Notes: a model not told the origin generated them from the sequence alone. A stretch of 64,000 nt of DNA from Planktothrix sp. FACHB-1365 (GCF_014697575.1 NZ_JACJSC010000001.1:186001-250000), one strand, 5' to 3'. Counted from the stretch's first letter, positions 1 to 9,529 are shown. Made by a program: numbers and translations.

Positions 1-772
1 CTCGATTAGTAATTTCTGTTTTAGCAACTCGTCCGCCAACCGCCATATTTCCTCTAAATTCTTGACCTGTGGGAATGCGATTCACTGCACCAATGGCTTC
101 ACCATTTAACAGAATAATCCGTTTATCTCCGTCTTTGGCTTCCGGTAAAAATCGTTGAATCATCACCGGATATAACCCTTGTTGGGTGCTAATTTCAATT
201 AAAGAATTGAGATTGCGATCGCTAGGTTCTAAAAATAAAATTCCTTCCCCTGCTTTTCCGCCTAAAGGCTTCAAAACGGCTGCACCTTCTTGTTCAACAA
301 AATCTCGAATCACCTGTTTATCTCGACTAACAATAGTTGTCGGAATACAATCTTTAAATTGTAGCGCGTACATTTTTTCATTGGCTGTTCTTAACCCATG
401 AGGGGAATTAATTACCAAGGTTTTTTCGGGGTTAATATAATCTAAAAGATAGGTAGCATAAAGATAGGGAATCGTCACAGGTGGATCGGTTCGCATAAAC
501 ACCGCATCCATATTTTCTAAAGGTTGAAGGGTCGGTTGATCAATAGAAAACCAAATTTCACCGACAACCCAACGACCTTGATCCCTAACAATGGGAGTGA
601 GGCGAACTGGCGTTAAAAGTGCCCAGGTTTGACCCTCAATCACATTTAATTGATGCACTTGTGTCACCCAGATTTCATGTCCTAAAACTTGCGCGGCTTC
701 CATTAAAGCAACGCTGGTATCATGGCTGGGATTTAATTTTTCGATTGGGTCAATGATGAAGGCAAATTTCAT
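1..772 (-). CDS. gshB: Glutathione synthetase (3' end cut by window)
   Basis: The reading frame starts with ATG at 772 and runs open to the left edge, giving about 257 of the usual ~320 residues. It begins MKFAFIIDPIEKLNPSHDTS, the typical GshB N-terminus, and later has the ATP-grasp stretches VFMRTDPPV and VLKPLGGKAGEGILFLEP. The enzyme ligates gamma-glutamylcysteine and glycine with ATP to give glutathione in the cytoplasm. The C-terminal catalytic part lies outside the window. The call rests on motif recognition and is strong; nothing suggests it is broken apart from the window edge. Confidence 0.93.
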   Translation of the reverse strand, partial: MKFAFIIDPIEKLNPSHDTSVALMEAAQVLGHEIWVTQVHQLNVIEGQTWALLTPVRLTPIVRDQGRWVVGEIWFSIDQPTLQPLENMDAVFMRTDPPVTIPYLYATYLLDYINPEKTLVINSPHGLRTANEKMYALQFKDCIPTTIVSRDKQVIRDFVEQEGAAVLKPLGGKAGEGILFLEPSDRNLNSLIEISTQQGLYPVMIQRFLPEAKDGDKRIILLNGEAIGAVNRIPTGQEFRGNMAVGGRVAKTEITNR

Positions 773-794
773 CGAAAAAATTGGTTTTGAAACC

Positions 795-820
795 CCGTCC
801 TTTAGCGAAGCGGAGGACGG
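795..820. repeat. Subterminal hairpin at the 3' end of the isrB element
   Basis: Perfect 7-bp inverted arms (795-801 and 814-820) separated by 12 nt, just downstream of the isrB stop codon. IS200/IS605 right ends carry such hairpins, which TnpA recognises in single-stranded form. It could also serve as a transcription terminator for isrB. Confidence 0.55.
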
Positions 821-834
821 CTTTACAAAATCTT

Positions 835-1929
835 CTAGGTAACAATTAACCCGTTAGAACGACGAATTAACTGTACTTTACTAGAAGCAATCTGCCCTAA
901 CCGTTTCCAGTTAGCATCGCTGACAGATACTTGTCTTTCGGTGTCTCCTGACACATAACCAACACCCTTGGGAGATTTAACCAAATCACCCTTGCGAAAA
1001 CCATGACGAGTTGTAGAACCTCCATACTTCCGACGCACTCCACCTTTTGCCGGAAGCATTAAGTGAAGTTGGCGACGAGAAAAAGGGGGTCTGCGAATCA
1101 CTCGAAATTCAGCAGTGGTAATGACAACATCACCAAACCAATTAACACCATCAGTTTTTGCTGTATGATATTGGCGATACTCAACAAACGCTGTTGCAGC
1201 AATCGCTACACCATCAACTGCATGAGTGTTGAATTCCGGCTTGGATTTGTCTGTTTTGTTCTTGGTTAGTCCTAAGTATTTACGAGTTGATGCCGTTTGA
1301 TCACCTTCAATCTTAACGACGGGTGCTAACTTTTCCAGTTGGGTTAACATCCATTTTTGTCCAACCATAACAGGTGAAAAACCTTTACCCGATTTAGCTT
1401 GTTTACGCCCACTGGTTAAATCAACATCAGCTTTGACATATTCATATCTAATTTCTGTAACTGGGTAAATCTTGAATAATTCGGAAACTATTCTCAATTC
1501 CAATTGACGATTAGCACGAATTGAGGGAGCCAGTTTACCTTGGCGACGATTATTAAAGCGTTTTTGGCGATGGTTGCGTTTTGAGAACTCAACCTTGCGG
1601 TTAATTCTTCTTCCTCTGCGACCTCGACGCATTAATCGTCTTGCATCCATGCGTTCACGGACTGTCTGAAATGGCAAAATCAGATGAGCCGTATACAGTG
1701 TAAACTTAGCTGATTGAACACCAATCCCAGAGAATTTCTTGCCCGGATCAATTCCAATCACAATATTTTGGGTTGTGTATCCACTCGGTTTAACTAACAG
1801 TTGAACATAAAATTGCCCACAGTCTGAGTAGCGTTTAACTGCTTTTCCTGACTCAATCCACTTCCTCGCTCTTGCTGGTGTGGTTGGCATCAATGGCTTG
1901 TTGTTTTGATCGACTACTGGTATTCGCAT
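835..1929 (-). CDS. isrB: IsrB-like RNA-guided RuvC nuclease (IscB relative lacking HNH)
   Basis: The protein opens MRIPVVDQNNKPLMPTTPAR, which contains the PLMP motif named for the IscB/IsrB family (RRXRR proteins). It has RuvC-I (IGIDPGKKFSGIGV), an arginine-rich bridge helix (RRLMRRGRRGRRINRK), RuvC-II (EIRYEYV) and RuvC-III (NTHAVDGVAIA). Between RuvC-II and RuvC-III there is no Cys-x-x-Cys or HNH segment, so it fits IsrB rather than IscB. Known IsrB enzymes nick DNA under the guidance of an omega-RNA encoded upstream. I chose ATG 1929 because it gives the family-typical start; a TTG at 1944 would add five residues. With about 364 residues it matches IsrB length. All three RuvC acidic residues appear intact. 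Confidence 0.82.
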   Translation of the reverse strand: MRIPVVDQNNKPLMPTTPARARKWIESGKAVKRYSDCGQFYVQLLVKPSGYTTQNIVIGIDPGKKFSGIGVQSAKFTLYTAHLILPFQTVRERMDARRLMRRGRRGRRINRKVEFSKRNHRQKRFNNRRQGKLAPSIRANRQLELRIVSELFKIYPVTEIRYEYVKADVDLTSGRKQAKSGKGFSPVMVGQKWMLTQLEKLAPVVKIEGDQTASTRKYLGLTKNKTDKSKPEFNTHAVDGVAIAATAFVEYRQYHTAKTDGVNWFGDVVITTAEFRVIRRPPFSRRQLHLMLPAKGGVRRKYGGSTTRHGFRKGDLVKSPKGVGYVSGDTERQVSVSDANWKRLGQIASSKVQLIRRSNGLIVT

Positions 1930-2160
1930 TTTGGTATAACCCAATTTCTTGTTTCAGTCTCTTCGCTCAACTCAATTAAGATGTCTTGGCTTTACCCAAC
2001 ACCTGAACCAATCCGGTTTAGATTTTGTCCGAACTAGAGAAGTATTCGGAAGTCTGTACCCAATTGAGTCTCCATGAGCTATTCACTGCTTGCGTTGCCT
2101 AAATTGGTTTAAGCAATCCCCGCACTTTTAGGGCGGGGTTAGTGAACTTTATTCACAGTT
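1930..2160 (-). ncRNA. Candidate omega-RNA region of the isrB element
   Basis: This ~230-nt stretch directly upstream of isrB has no gene and is rich in hairpins when read on the minus strand. It begins near AGTTCACTAACCCCGCCC and holds the CCCCGC/GCGGGG stem. In IscB/IsrB elements the omega-RNA scaffold lies immediately 5' of the nuclease gene and its guide is the flanking sequence just outside the element, here at about 2157-2175. The boundaries and the RNA itself are inferred from position and structure only. Confidence 0.5.
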
Positions 2161-2328
2161 AACGGTTAACAAATTAAACGGACGTTAAAACAGAAGACAA
2201 ATTTTAGATCCTGACCTTTGAAACCTTCCTTTCATCCATTGAAACTGTCAAAGTGACAGGATTTAGAATAAAATTAAACCAGCAAAGGATCAAGTTTTCC
2301 TTAATTATATTCATTTAAGTTCAGCGAA

Positions 2329-3777
2329 ATGTCAACTTCTTTAACTGTAAATGCACCTCAACCTCGGATTTCGGTTCCCACTTCTAATCCCGATAATCCG
2401 GCTTATCTTGTACAACCTGGAATGGGGTTAGATGGTGTTGTTAAAATTCAAGAAATTAATGGTCATAGTTGTAGCGGATCATTGCTAACAACTGGACGTC
2501 ATATTTTAACCGTTGCCCATTGTGTCACAGATGAATTCGGACAAGCTGATTATAGTTCACCTTCAGAATATACGGTTTATTTTAATTTACCCTCTGGGAC
2601 AGTCTCGATTCCCGTTTCTCAAATTTATATTCATCCCGATTGGACTTCTGATACTAATTATAACAATGATATTGCTATTTTAGAACTTTCTCAACCTGCA
2701 CCTGAAGCCGCGAATCGCTATGAAATTTATACCGGGGCTGATGAAGTGGGACAGATTATGCAAAAAGTAGGCTATGGTGTTCCAGCAACGGGAAATTCTG
2801 GAGAAGCCGATTATTCTGATCTAGTTCCAACTAAACGAATGGGGCAAAATCGTTATGAAGCTTCTGGCGAATTATTTAATAATTATCCTTATTATTATAG
2901 TAACCAACCCGGAAAACAATTAGTTTATGATTTTGATAATGGCTTACCCCAAAATGATGCCTTTGGGCAAGAATTTGGCATTAACGATTTAGGATTAGGA
3001 TTATCAGAAGTTAATATTAGCCCTGGAGATTCAGGGGGGCCAGCCTTTATTAATGGAAAAATTGCGGGTTTGACTTCTAATGGTTTTAGGTCAGCAACAC
3101 CGGGTATTGATGTTACTAATGCCTTAGATGATAGCTTTGGAGAATATGCTTCTGATACGAGGGTTTCAGTTTATGCAGATTGGATTAATCAAATTATTAA
3201 TCCTTCTCCCTATAGTGGTAATGATAATATTGTTGGCACGATTAATAATGATTTTCTCTATGGATATCAAGGGAATGATACCCTCAACGGTTTAGGGGGG
3301 GATGATCATTTATTTGGGGGAAAAGGAGGAGATGATCTTTATGGAGATGAGGGAAATGATCTTCTTTATGGAAATTTAGAGTTTGATATTCTCTGGGGGG
3401 GTTTGGGAAATGATTTTTTAGCAGGAGGTCAAGATTTTGACTATCTCTATGGAGAAGAAGGAAATGATACCTTAACGGGAGATCAAGGCAGTGATTATTT
3501 AACTGGAGGAAGCGGATCTGATCTTTTTATTTTGGCTTTGGCAACTTCTAATTCAGATCAATTATTAGCCGATACTATTTATGATTTTGAACCCAGTTTT
3601 GATCAAATTGGCTTAACAGAAGGTCTAACAGAAGCCAATTTAACCTTAGAATTTTCGACCAATTTATATTCTAACTTACCAGAAACGGTCATTCGGGTGA
3701 CAAGTTCCAATCAAATTTTAGGGGTAGTTTCTAATATTTCTCCTCAACAACTTCAAGGTCATTTTATTTGGGTTTAA
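2329..3777 (+). CDS. Trypsin-like serine protease with RTX calcium-binding repeats
   Basis: A chymotrypsin-fold catalytic triad is visible: His64 in LTVAHCV, Asp114 in NNDIAILEL, and the serine in SPGDSGGPAF. The second half (about residues 295-400) has glycine- and aspartate-rich RTX nonapeptides such as GGDDHLFGGKGGDD, which bind calcium outside the cell. The last ~80 residues resemble the C-terminal part of the other RTX protein at 14484-15272. There is no classical signal peptide; RTX proteins are usually exported by type I secretion, so this is probably a secreted protease. Its promoter region abuts the isrB element. Confidence 0.88.
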   Translation: MSTSLTVNAPQPRISVPTSNPDNPAYLVQPGMGLDGVVKIQEINGHSCSGSLLTTGRHILTVAHCVTDEFGQADYSSPSEYTVYFNLPSGTVSIPVSQIYIHPDWTSDTNYNNDIAILELSQPAPEAANRYEIYTGADEVGQIMQKVGYGVPATGNSGEADYSDLVPTKRMGQNRYEASGELFNNYPYYYSNQPGKQLVYDFDNGLPQNDAFGQEFGINDLGLGLSEVNISPGDSGGPAFINGKIAGLTSNGFRSATPGIDVTNALDDSFGEYASDTRVSVYADWINQIINPSPYSGNDNIVGTINNDFLYGYQGNDTLNGLGGDDHLFGGKGGDDLYGDEGNDLLYGNLEFDILWGGLGNDFLAGGQDFDYLYGEEGNDTLTGDQGSDYLTGGSGSDLFILALATSNSDQLLADTIYDFEPSFDQIGLTEGLTEANLTLEFSTNLYSNLPETVIRVTSSNQILGVVSNISPQQLQGHFIWV

Positions 3778-3798
3778 CACCGGATAAAAGTTAGAAAT

Positions 3799-4698
3799 TT
3801 ATTTTCTAGCCCAACCATTAATTGTAAATCGACTATCCGCAAATTGTTTAGACGGACAATAAACGGGTAAAACTTCGTGCATTAAACCGCTATAAAAAAA
3901 GATAATGCGATTATTCAAAGGTTCGATGGTTTTAAAATTTTCTAATTTTGAGTAAGCATATTCACCGTGCCAATGGGTATCATAAATTAATAATTCTCCT
4001 CCGGTAAAAGCTTTAGGTTCTCGATAGAAATAATAAACATAAGTTAACGTTCGAGTTGCATCTCTTTCTGAACCATTATCATTATGAATGCGGAAATAAT
4101 GGCCGTGATTATGGGCGGTGAGTTGAGCATCAATATGAGTAATCGCAAAAGGAGGAATATTCAGGTGTTCTAAGGCGTTCCAAAACACAGCCCTAACTCG
4201 GTTGAGAATAATATCAGCAAATTCTGGAGAATAATACAACACTAAAGAGTTTCGATGTTCGGGATAATCAGCCGTGTTTGTTGCAGGGCCAGTTAATTCA
4301 TAGTTTCCTTCTTGTTTAATCGCATAATCGAGAAGAGTTTGATGTTCTTCTGGGGATAAAAAATTATCAATTTGCCAATAGTTAATATTAAAAAGTTCAG
4401 CTTTTGGTGTAGCAGGAAGAGAAGGAGATTGAGTTTTAATAAAAATTGGAGGTTCGGTGATCACCCCCACTAAAGAATCACTAGAAAACCATAAGGCTTG
4501 CTGCTGTCCATTGACCGGAATTTGAAACAATTTAGGCGGTTCATCTTGATTTTGTTCTGTTCGATGAACCACTGCATTTAATAAATTTAAGAGTAAAGGA
4601 GAATTAGAGGGTAACGTGATCCCATATTGATAGCCGCCGAGAAGGAGTAACGTCACCTGAATGTCTTGAATCGTCGGTGTGAGTGTTGGGTGGTGCAT
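3799..4698 (-). CDS. 2-oxoglutarate/Fe(II)-dependent oxygenase (prolyl hydroxylase-like)
   Basis: The C-terminal ~190 residues form a 2OG-Fe(II) oxygenase domain. The iron ligands HxD lie in YFRIHNDNG and the distal His in SGLMHEVLPV; downstream of it an Arg in DSRFTINGW could bind 2-oxoglutarate. The topology resembles prolyl-4-hydroxylase-type enzymes. The N-terminal ~95 residues look like a separate small domain of unknown role. It converges with the RTX protease gene, leaving about 20 bp between stops. The substrate cannot be deduced. Confidence 0.82.
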   Translation of the reverse strand: MHHPTLTPTIQDIQVTLLLLGGYQYGITLPSNSPLLLNLLNAVVHRTEQNQDEPPKLFQIPVNGQQQALWFSSDSLVGVITEPPIFIKTQSPSLPATPKAELFNINYWQIDNFLSPEEHQTLLDYAIKQEGNYELTGPATNTADYPEHRNSLVLYYSPEFADIILNRVRAVFWNALEHLNIPPFAITHIDAQLTAHNHGHYFRIHNDNGSERDATRTLTYVYYFYREPKAFTGGELLIYDTHWHGEYAYSKLENFKTIEPLNNRIIFFYSGLMHEVLPVYCPSKQFADSRFTINGWARK

Positions 4699-5219
4699 AA
4701 ATTCCTGAAGCCACTGGAAAAGTTGATGTTGATTTTAACTTGAATCCTATAGGGCTGATGATCACTTCAAAAATTTTATAGTGCGTAGCACTCAGGAATA
4801 GAGCCCTGGGGTGGGCTTCCCCTGCTTCTGGCTAATGCACTATTATTTGCATTTGTCAAGAGAACCGGAGGATGTCTTTACCGAAAATTAATAATCTCAG
4901 CAGCAGATATTATACCTTTTGATAGATGCAAATCTTTAAAGCATCAGCGTTTTGGCTGATGAATGAATTTTTTCAACATATTTGCCTCTATCTTAAGATG
5001 TATTTTTTTGATAAAGACTCGCTCAGATTGTTGACTTCGCTAATGGGGGTATGACAATCTGTTTTTAGTGATGACACTCAGATGAGCGCGAAATTACCAC
5101 CATAGGTCAGTTACACAAGATTATTAATGGGTAGTTTCTACAAAAACAAAAATTATCGGTAATCGCTTTTTTAGAGTAATCCTACTGTCAACCTTAACTT
5201 GTTTGGAGATTTCGGAAAA
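4699..5219. other. Gene-free region with a foldable repeat
   Basis: No convincing gene. At 4778-4843 an imperfect inverted repeat (ATAGTGCGTA against TAATGCACTAT) encloses a GC-rich GGGGTGGGCTTCCCC stem, suggesting a small structured repeat. The rest is AT-rich leader sequence of the PEP-CTERM gene. Confidence 0.4.
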
Positions 5220-5885
5220 ATGGCTACTTCAACTCTGATGAAAAAGTTATCTTTGGCTACCGCTAGTGCAGCATTGATGGCGATGGGCGTAGGAACATCA
5301 GCACAAGCTGCGAGTTTGACGAATAGTACAGGGTTAACTAATCCTACCCAAACTATCAACTTTAATGAGGTTTCTCTTGGTGAAGGAGAGCAGGTCACAA
5401 ACCAGTTTTCCAGCTTGGGCGTAAGTTTCACCAACCTCTATAACATTACGTTTTATAATGGCTATTTTCCCAATATAGCAGGTAATACTCTAGCTAACTT
5501 TTCCAATCCTTACGGTGGGTCCATCGAAAATCCATTTTCTATAAAATTTAACACTAATCAAACTGCGGCAGCATTTTCAATGATATCCAACCCAGGGACA
5601 TCAATATTCACTGCCTTACTGAATGGCGCAGTCGTTGAAACATTTAATGCCGTTACTCAATATTCAGGAAACTTCTATGGATTCACAGATATTCTCTTTG
5701 ATGAGATCCTAGTTAATTCAGCACAAGGCACCAACGGTGCAGCACTTATTGATAATCTTCAGACAGTAGCTGCTACTAAATCTGTTCCCGAACCTGCTTC
5801 TACCTTGGGCTTGTTGGCGCTAGGTGCAATGGGTGCAGGTTCACTGAAACGTAAACAACAACAGAAACTAACAGAAAAAGCATAG
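5220..5885 (+). CDS. PEP-CTERM sorting-signal protein
   Basis: An N-terminal signal peptide (MATSTLMKKLSLATASAALM, then cleavage near AQA-A) is followed by a ~165-residue beta-rich, Asn/Thr-rich domain and the terminal tripartite signal SVPEPASTLGLLALGAMGAG followed by KRK. Such proteins are anchored and processed by an exosortase and are typical of polysaccharide-producing bacteria. ATG 5220 is preferred over TTG 5199 because GGAG at 5205-5208 is well placed. The passenger domain has no function I recognise. No exosortase gene is in the window. Confidence 0.88.
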   Translation: MATSTLMKKLSLATASAALMAMGVGTSAQAASLTNSTGLTNPTQTINFNEVSLGEGEQVTNQFSSLGVSFTNLYNITFYNGYFPNIAGNTLANFSNPYGGSIENPFSIKFNTNQTAAAFSMISNPGTSIFTALLNGAVVETFNAVTQYSGNFYGFTDILFDEILVNSAQGTNGAALIDNLQTVAATKSVPEPASTLGLLALGAMGAGSLKRKQQQKLTEKA

Positions 5886-6039
5886 GTTAATCATCTCCAG
5901 CAATCCGCTAATAGAAAGCTTTGGTTAACAGTTGCAACAAAACTGTCAAACCAATCAAAGCACAATCCGTTTTTGGGCCTGATGAAGTGGTGTTTAGAAA
6001 CCCAGTTTCTTCAACAATACCTTCGCCAAAATGTAGAGA

Positions 6040-6100
6040 GGGCTTTCTGTAGTAGAGTTGTTGTCAAGCAAAACCTCAACTCAAAAACCGCAGAAAGCCC
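6040..6100. repeat. Inverted repeat at left end of a decayed IS
   Basis: Ten-base perfect arms GGGCTTTCTG (6040-6049) and CAGAAAGCCC (6091-6100), with a further GAGTTG/CAACTC pair inside. They lie immediately upstream of a transposase start codon at 6101 and probably belong to the left end and leader of that insertion sequence. Confidence 0.5.
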
Positions 6101-6199
6101 ATGAAGGATATATTAGCACGATTAGAATGCGATTAGCCTTGGGTCAGCCAAACGACTTTAAGACAGTGGAGCCGAATCATCACAGCAATGCTGGCGATG
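6101..6199 (+). pseudogene. Transposase N-terminal remnant with in-frame stop
   Basis: Reading from ATG 6101 gives MKDILARLECD, a TAG stop at 6134-6136, then PWVSQTTLRQWSRIITAMLA in the same frame. The pattern is that of the N-terminus of a common cyanobacterial DDE transposase (IS4/IS701-like; family not certain). Homology ceases at about 6199. Both the stop codon and the truncation show the copy is dead. Confidence 0.65.
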
Positions 6200-6233
6200 A
6201 GGGTTCTCCTATACTTATGGTTATAAGTAAGGC

Positions 6234-6419
6234 TTATATAAAAAGACAAGCTAGTAGCTTTTGGCGCATCATCTCAAAATTTTTGAAGCCATAGCTTTGA
6301 CGAAGAATTAATTTGATCCGGTTGTTTAATCCCTCCATAACTCCACTGGTTGTTCGATTAATAAAATAATGGCAAATATCGGGAAGATGGTGTTTAAGAG
6401 TTTGGGTTGATTCAGAGAA
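6234..6419 (-). pseudogene. ISL3-family transposase C-terminal fragment
   Basis: The minus strand encodes an open stretch ending in TAA (6234-6236) that contains TTSGVMEGLNNRIKLILRQS and YGFKNFEMMRQKLLACL. The EGxNNRIKxIxRxxYGFxNF pattern is the C-terminal signature of ISL3 transposases. A stop codon (TAG) directly precedes it, so only about 61 codons survive. It is sandwiched between two unrelated element fragments. Confidence 0.75.
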
Positions 6420-6423
6420 CTAG

Positions 6424-6624
6424 CGAATTTATCGAGCCTCTCAGCGTGGTGATGTGAAAGCAGTTCGCAGACTCCAAAAGACGTTGATGAAGTCTTGGTC
6501 AGCAAGATGCTTAGCGGTCAGGCGGGTCACGCAAGACAACAGTGGTAAGAAGACGGCTGGTGTGGATGGGTTAAAAAGCCTAACCCCAAAACAACGTCTC
6601 ACCCTCGTTGCCAACCTCAAACTA
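6424..6624 (+). pseudogene. Group II intron reverse transcriptase N-terminal fragment
   Basis: The frame reads RIYRASQRGDVKAVRRLQKT then LMKSWSARCLAVRRVTQDN, then GKKTAGVDGLKSLTPKQR, the characteristic N-terminal region of LtrA-like intron-encoded proteins. Homology ends near 6624, where the sequence switches to an ISAs1-like transposase. No catalytic YADD motif or maturase domain remains. Confidence 0.75.
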
Positions 6625-6854
6625 ATATTAGTAGCCTCAAATTAAGTGCGGAAGAATTCGGGGAGAAGATTAGAGAACATTGGTTAATCGAAAACCAAAA
6701 TCATTGGATAAGGGATGTTTTATTCCGTGAAGATAGCTCCAAGATTCGCTCAGGTTGGGTTGGGCTGCACAAAACTTCGCTATTATCAGAAGTATTGTCC
6801 TTAATCTTCTCCGAATTAACGGCTATCATTCTCCCACAACAACTCAAAGAATGA
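6625..6854 (+). pseudogene. ISAs1-family transposase C-terminal fragment
   Basis: In frame with the preceding fragment, the sequence reads SSSLKLSAEEFGEKIREHW then LIENQNHWIRDVLFREDSSK and ends in TGA at 6852-6854. REHWxIENxxHWxxDVxFxEDxS is the C-terminal signature of ISAs1 (H-repeat-associated) transposases. Only the last ~75 codons remain. The probable right terminal repeat lies at 6907-6919. Confidence 0.75.
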
Positions 6855-6860
6855 TAGCCG
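6820..6860. repeat. Inverted repeat over the end of the ISAs1 fragment
   Basis: Perfect 13-bp arms CGGCTATCATTCT (6820-6832) and AGAATGATAGCCG (6848-6860) span the transposase stop codon and form a strong hairpin, perhaps an IS-borne terminator. Confidence 0.6.
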
Positions 6861-6906
6861 AAAATATCAATTATCTTTTGCTTTTTTGTACCTAATTTTT
6901 TGCGAA

Positions 6907-6919
6907 TGAAACAGCCCTG
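6907..6919. repeat. Probable ISAs1 terminal repeat TGAAACAGCCCTG
   Basis: The 13-mer lies 52 bp after the ISAs1 transposase stop and 6 bp from the acnB stop codon. The same 13-mer occurs at 35081-35093. Its position after the transposase suggests the right terminal inverted repeat; no partner left end was found nearby. Confidence 0.5.
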
Positions 6920-6925
6920 GGGGGG

Positions 6926-9529
6926 TTAGGTCAACGCCGGAATACCCAAAACATCCTCTAACTTAGGCATCTGATCCACAGGAATCACCCGCCCGAAATC
7001 CTCAAAATTCTCAATCTGATCAAAATTGAGATAACGGTATAAATCACCTTTAAACGGATCAACTTTTTGCGCCACAATATCCATATATTCCTCAACAGTC
7101 GGAATCTTACCTAATAGGGCACAGACCGCCGCCAATTCCGCAGAACCGAGATAGACCCTTGCACCTTTACCCATGCGATTATTAAAATTACGGGTCGAAG
7201 TCGAGAACACAGTGGCATTATCCTCGACACGGGCTTGATTCCCCATACACAGGGAACATCCCGGCATTTCTGTTCTTGCACCTGCGGCGGCAAAGATGCC
7301 ATAAACCCCTTCTTCTCGGAGTTGTTGTTCATCCATGCGAGTCGGTGGACAAATCCATAAACGCCCTTTCACCGTACCCGCACCTTCTAAAATCTTAGCA
7401 GCCGCCCGATAATGTCCAATATTGGTCATACAAGAACCAATAAACACCTCATCTACTTTATCCCCGGCACATTCACTCATTAATTTAACGTTATCCGGGT
7501 CATTAGGCGCGGCAACAATCGGTTCTTTAATCTCGCTTAAATTCACCTCCAGGGTATCCACATATTCTGCATCGGCATCCCCAGACATTAAACTTGGATT
7601 GGCCAACCATGCTTCCATCTTAGCAATCCGCCGTAACAGGGTAGGAGCATCTTGATAACCCCGTGCAATCATATTTTTCATTAACACGACGTTAGAACGC
7701 AAGTATTCCGCGACGGTTTCTTCACTGAGTTTAATGGTACTTCCAGAACAGGAACGTTCAGCCGTGGCATCGGTTAATTCAAAGGCTTGTTCCACCTTTA
7801 AATCCGGTAAGCCTTCCATTTCCATAATCCGACCGTTGAAAACGTTGATTTTGTTTTCTTTTCCAATGGTGAGCTTACCCTGTTGCATGGCGACCCAAGG
7901 AATAGCGTTAACAATATCCCGTAAAGTGACTCCGGGTTGTAATTCTCCGGTAAACTTGACTAAGACCGATTCTGGCATATCTAAGGGCATTACCCCTAAA
8001 GCGGAGGCAAAAGCCACTAAACCTGACCCAGCCGGAAAGGAAATACCCAGGGGAAAACGGGTGTGGGAGTCACCTCCTGTACCGACGGTATCCGGTAATA
8101 ACATCCGGTTTAACCAAGAGTGAATAATTCCATCTCCTGGCTTTAAGGCGACCCCCCCACGAGTTGCGAAAAAGTCGGGTAATTCTTTATGGGTTTTAAT
8201 ATCAACGGGTTTCGGGTATGCTGCGGTGTGACAGAAACTCTGCATAACTAAATCAGCCGAAAACCCTAAGCAGGCGAGTTCTTTCAGTTCATCCCTGGTC
8301 ATCGGGCCAGTGGTATCTTGAGAACCTACGGTGGTCATCAACGGTTCGCAGGATGTCCCTGGACGGACTCCCGGCAACCCGCAGGCTTTTCCAACCATTT
8401 TCTGAGCGAGGGTGAAGCCTTTTCCAGTGTCTTCTGGCAGGGAAGGACGTACAAACAAGGTGCTGGGTTCTAGTCCCAAGGCGGCACGGGTTTTATCCGT
8501 TAAGCTGCGACCAATTAATAGAGGAATGCGACCTCCAGCCCGCACTTCATCTAAAATCGTATCGGGTTTGAGGGTAAAGGTAGAAATCACTTCTCCCGCT
8601 TCGTTGGTAATTTCACCGTTGTAGGGATGAATGGTGATCACATCCCCAGTATCCAGTTTACTAACATCACATTCAATGGGGAGGGCGCCGGAATCTTCAG
8701 CCGTATTAAAGAAAATTGGGGCAATTTTTCCCCCTAAAATATAACCGCCCCCCCTTTTATTGGGAACGTAGGGAATATCGTTACCAATATGCCACAGCAC
8801 GGAGTTAATCGCAGATTTCCGAGAAGAACCTGTACCCACAACGTCTCCGACATAAGCGACGGGATGCCCTTTTTTCTTCAGTTCGGCTATGTTTTCTAAC
8901 CCTCCCGGCATCCGACTTTCCAACATGGCTAAGGCGTGTAAGGGAATATCGGGGCGGGTGGTAGCGTGGGGCGCCGGAGACAGGTCATCGGTGTTGGTTT
9001 CCCCAGGAACTTTAAAGACCGTGACGGTAATGGTTTCGGGCAGTTGCGGACGTCCGATAAACCAGTCGGCTTCTGCCCAAGCGTCAATGACTTGTTTCGC
9101 AAAAGGATTAACTTCCGATAAATGCAGAACGTCGTTGAAGGCGTCGAAGACTAACAACGTCTTACTGAGGGCATTCGCAGCAGCCGAAGCAATACTTTCA
9201 TCCCGAACTTTGAGCAAGTCTATCAAAGATTGGACGTTATAGCCTCCCACCATTGTACCCAAAAGAGAAACAGCACCTTGATGGGAAATCAGGGGGCTGG
9301 TGATTTCGTCTTTGGCAATAGCGGTTAAAAAGGCAGCTTTGATGTATGCGGCTTCATCGACACCGGGGGGGATACGGTCTCTCAGCAAGGTCATCAAAAA
9401 TTCTTTCTCTTCCTCTGGCGGGTTTTTCAAGAGTTCGCAGAGTTCGGAGGTTTGTTGGGCGTTGAGGGGAAGGGGGGGAATGCCCAGTTGAGCGCGTTCT
9501 TCAGCGTGTTGACGATATGCTTCTAGCAT
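6926..9529 (-). CDS. acnB: Aconitate hydratase B / 2-methylisocitrate dehydratase
   Basis: This 867-residue protein matches AcnB in length and order: an N-terminal HEAT-like helical domain (residues 1-155), a swivel domain ([20 protein letters not shown]), then the catalytic domains. The 4Fe-4S cysteines are in [10 protein letters not shown] and [11 protein letters not shown]. It interconverts citrate and isocitrate in the tricarboxylic acid pathway. The start is preceded by AGGAGA about 12 nt upstream. Insertion-sequence debris reaches to within a few bases of its stop codon without damaging it. Confidence 0.97.
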   Translation of the reverse strand: MLEAYRQHAEERAQLGIPPLPLNAQQTSELCELLKNPPEEEKEFLMTLLRDRIPPGVDEAAYIKAAFLTAIAKDEITSPLISHQGAVSLLGTMVGGYNVQSLIDLLKVRDESIASAAANALSKTLLVFDAFNDVLHLSEVNPFAKQVIDAWAEADWFIGRPQLPETITVTVFKVPGETNTDDLSPAPHATTRPDIPLHALAMLESRMPGGLENIAELKKKGHPVAYVGDVVGTGSSRKSAINSVLWHIGNDIPYVPNKRGGGYILGGKIAPIFFNTAEDSGALPIECDVSKLDTGDVITIHPYNGEITNEAGEVISTFTLKPDTILDEVRAGGRIPLLIGRSLTDKTRAALGLEPSTLFVRPSLPEDTGKGFTLAQKMVGKACGLPGVRPGTSCEPLMTTVGSQDTTGPMTRDELKELACLGFSADLVMQSFCHTAAYPKPVDIKTHKELPDFFATRGGVALKPGDGIIHSWLNRMLLPDTVGTGGDSHTRFPLGISFPAGSGLVAFASALGVMPLDMPESVLVKFTGELQPGVTLRDIVNAIPWVAMQQGKLTIGKENKINVFNGRIMEMEGLPDLKVEQAFELTDATAERSCSGSTIKLSEETVAEYLRSNVVLMKNMIARGYQDAPTLLRRIAKMEAWLANPSLMSGDADAEYVDTLEVNLSEIKEPIVAAPNDPDNVKLMSECAGDKVDEVFIGSCMTNIGHYRAAAKILEGAGTVKGRLWICPPTRMDEQQLREEGVYGIFAAAGARTEMPGCSLCMGNQARVEDNATVFSTSTRNFNNRMGKGARVYLGSAELAAVCALLGKIPTVEEYMDIVAQKVDPFKGDLYRYLNFDQIENFEDFGRVIPVDQMPKLEDVLGIPALT

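Larger units (their letters stand above)
790..2160 (-). mobile_element. IS200/IS605-type element carrying isrB (no TnpA)
   Basis: The isrB-like gene is flanked by structures expected of an IS200/IS605-type unit. On the 3' side is a subterminal hairpin at 795-820 (7-bp perfect arms CCGTCCT/AGGACGG). On the 5' side is a hairpin-rich, gene-free stretch containing CCCCGC/GCGGGG arms (2118-2138) and a small GTGAA/TTCAC hairpin (2142-2156). No TnpA (Y1 transposase) gene is present, so it would depend on TnpA in trans. The exact ends are not determined: this element type makes no target duplication, and no empty site is available here. Confidence 0.6.

Noticed and set aside
835-1929. IscB or TnpB identity for the RNA-guided nuclease
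   Set aside because: The HNH insert of IscB is absent, and the PLMP N-terminus and RuvC layout differ from TnpB.
7111-9491. Several open frames on both strands inside acnB
   Set aside because: They are shadows of the aconitase coding sequence with no independent signals.
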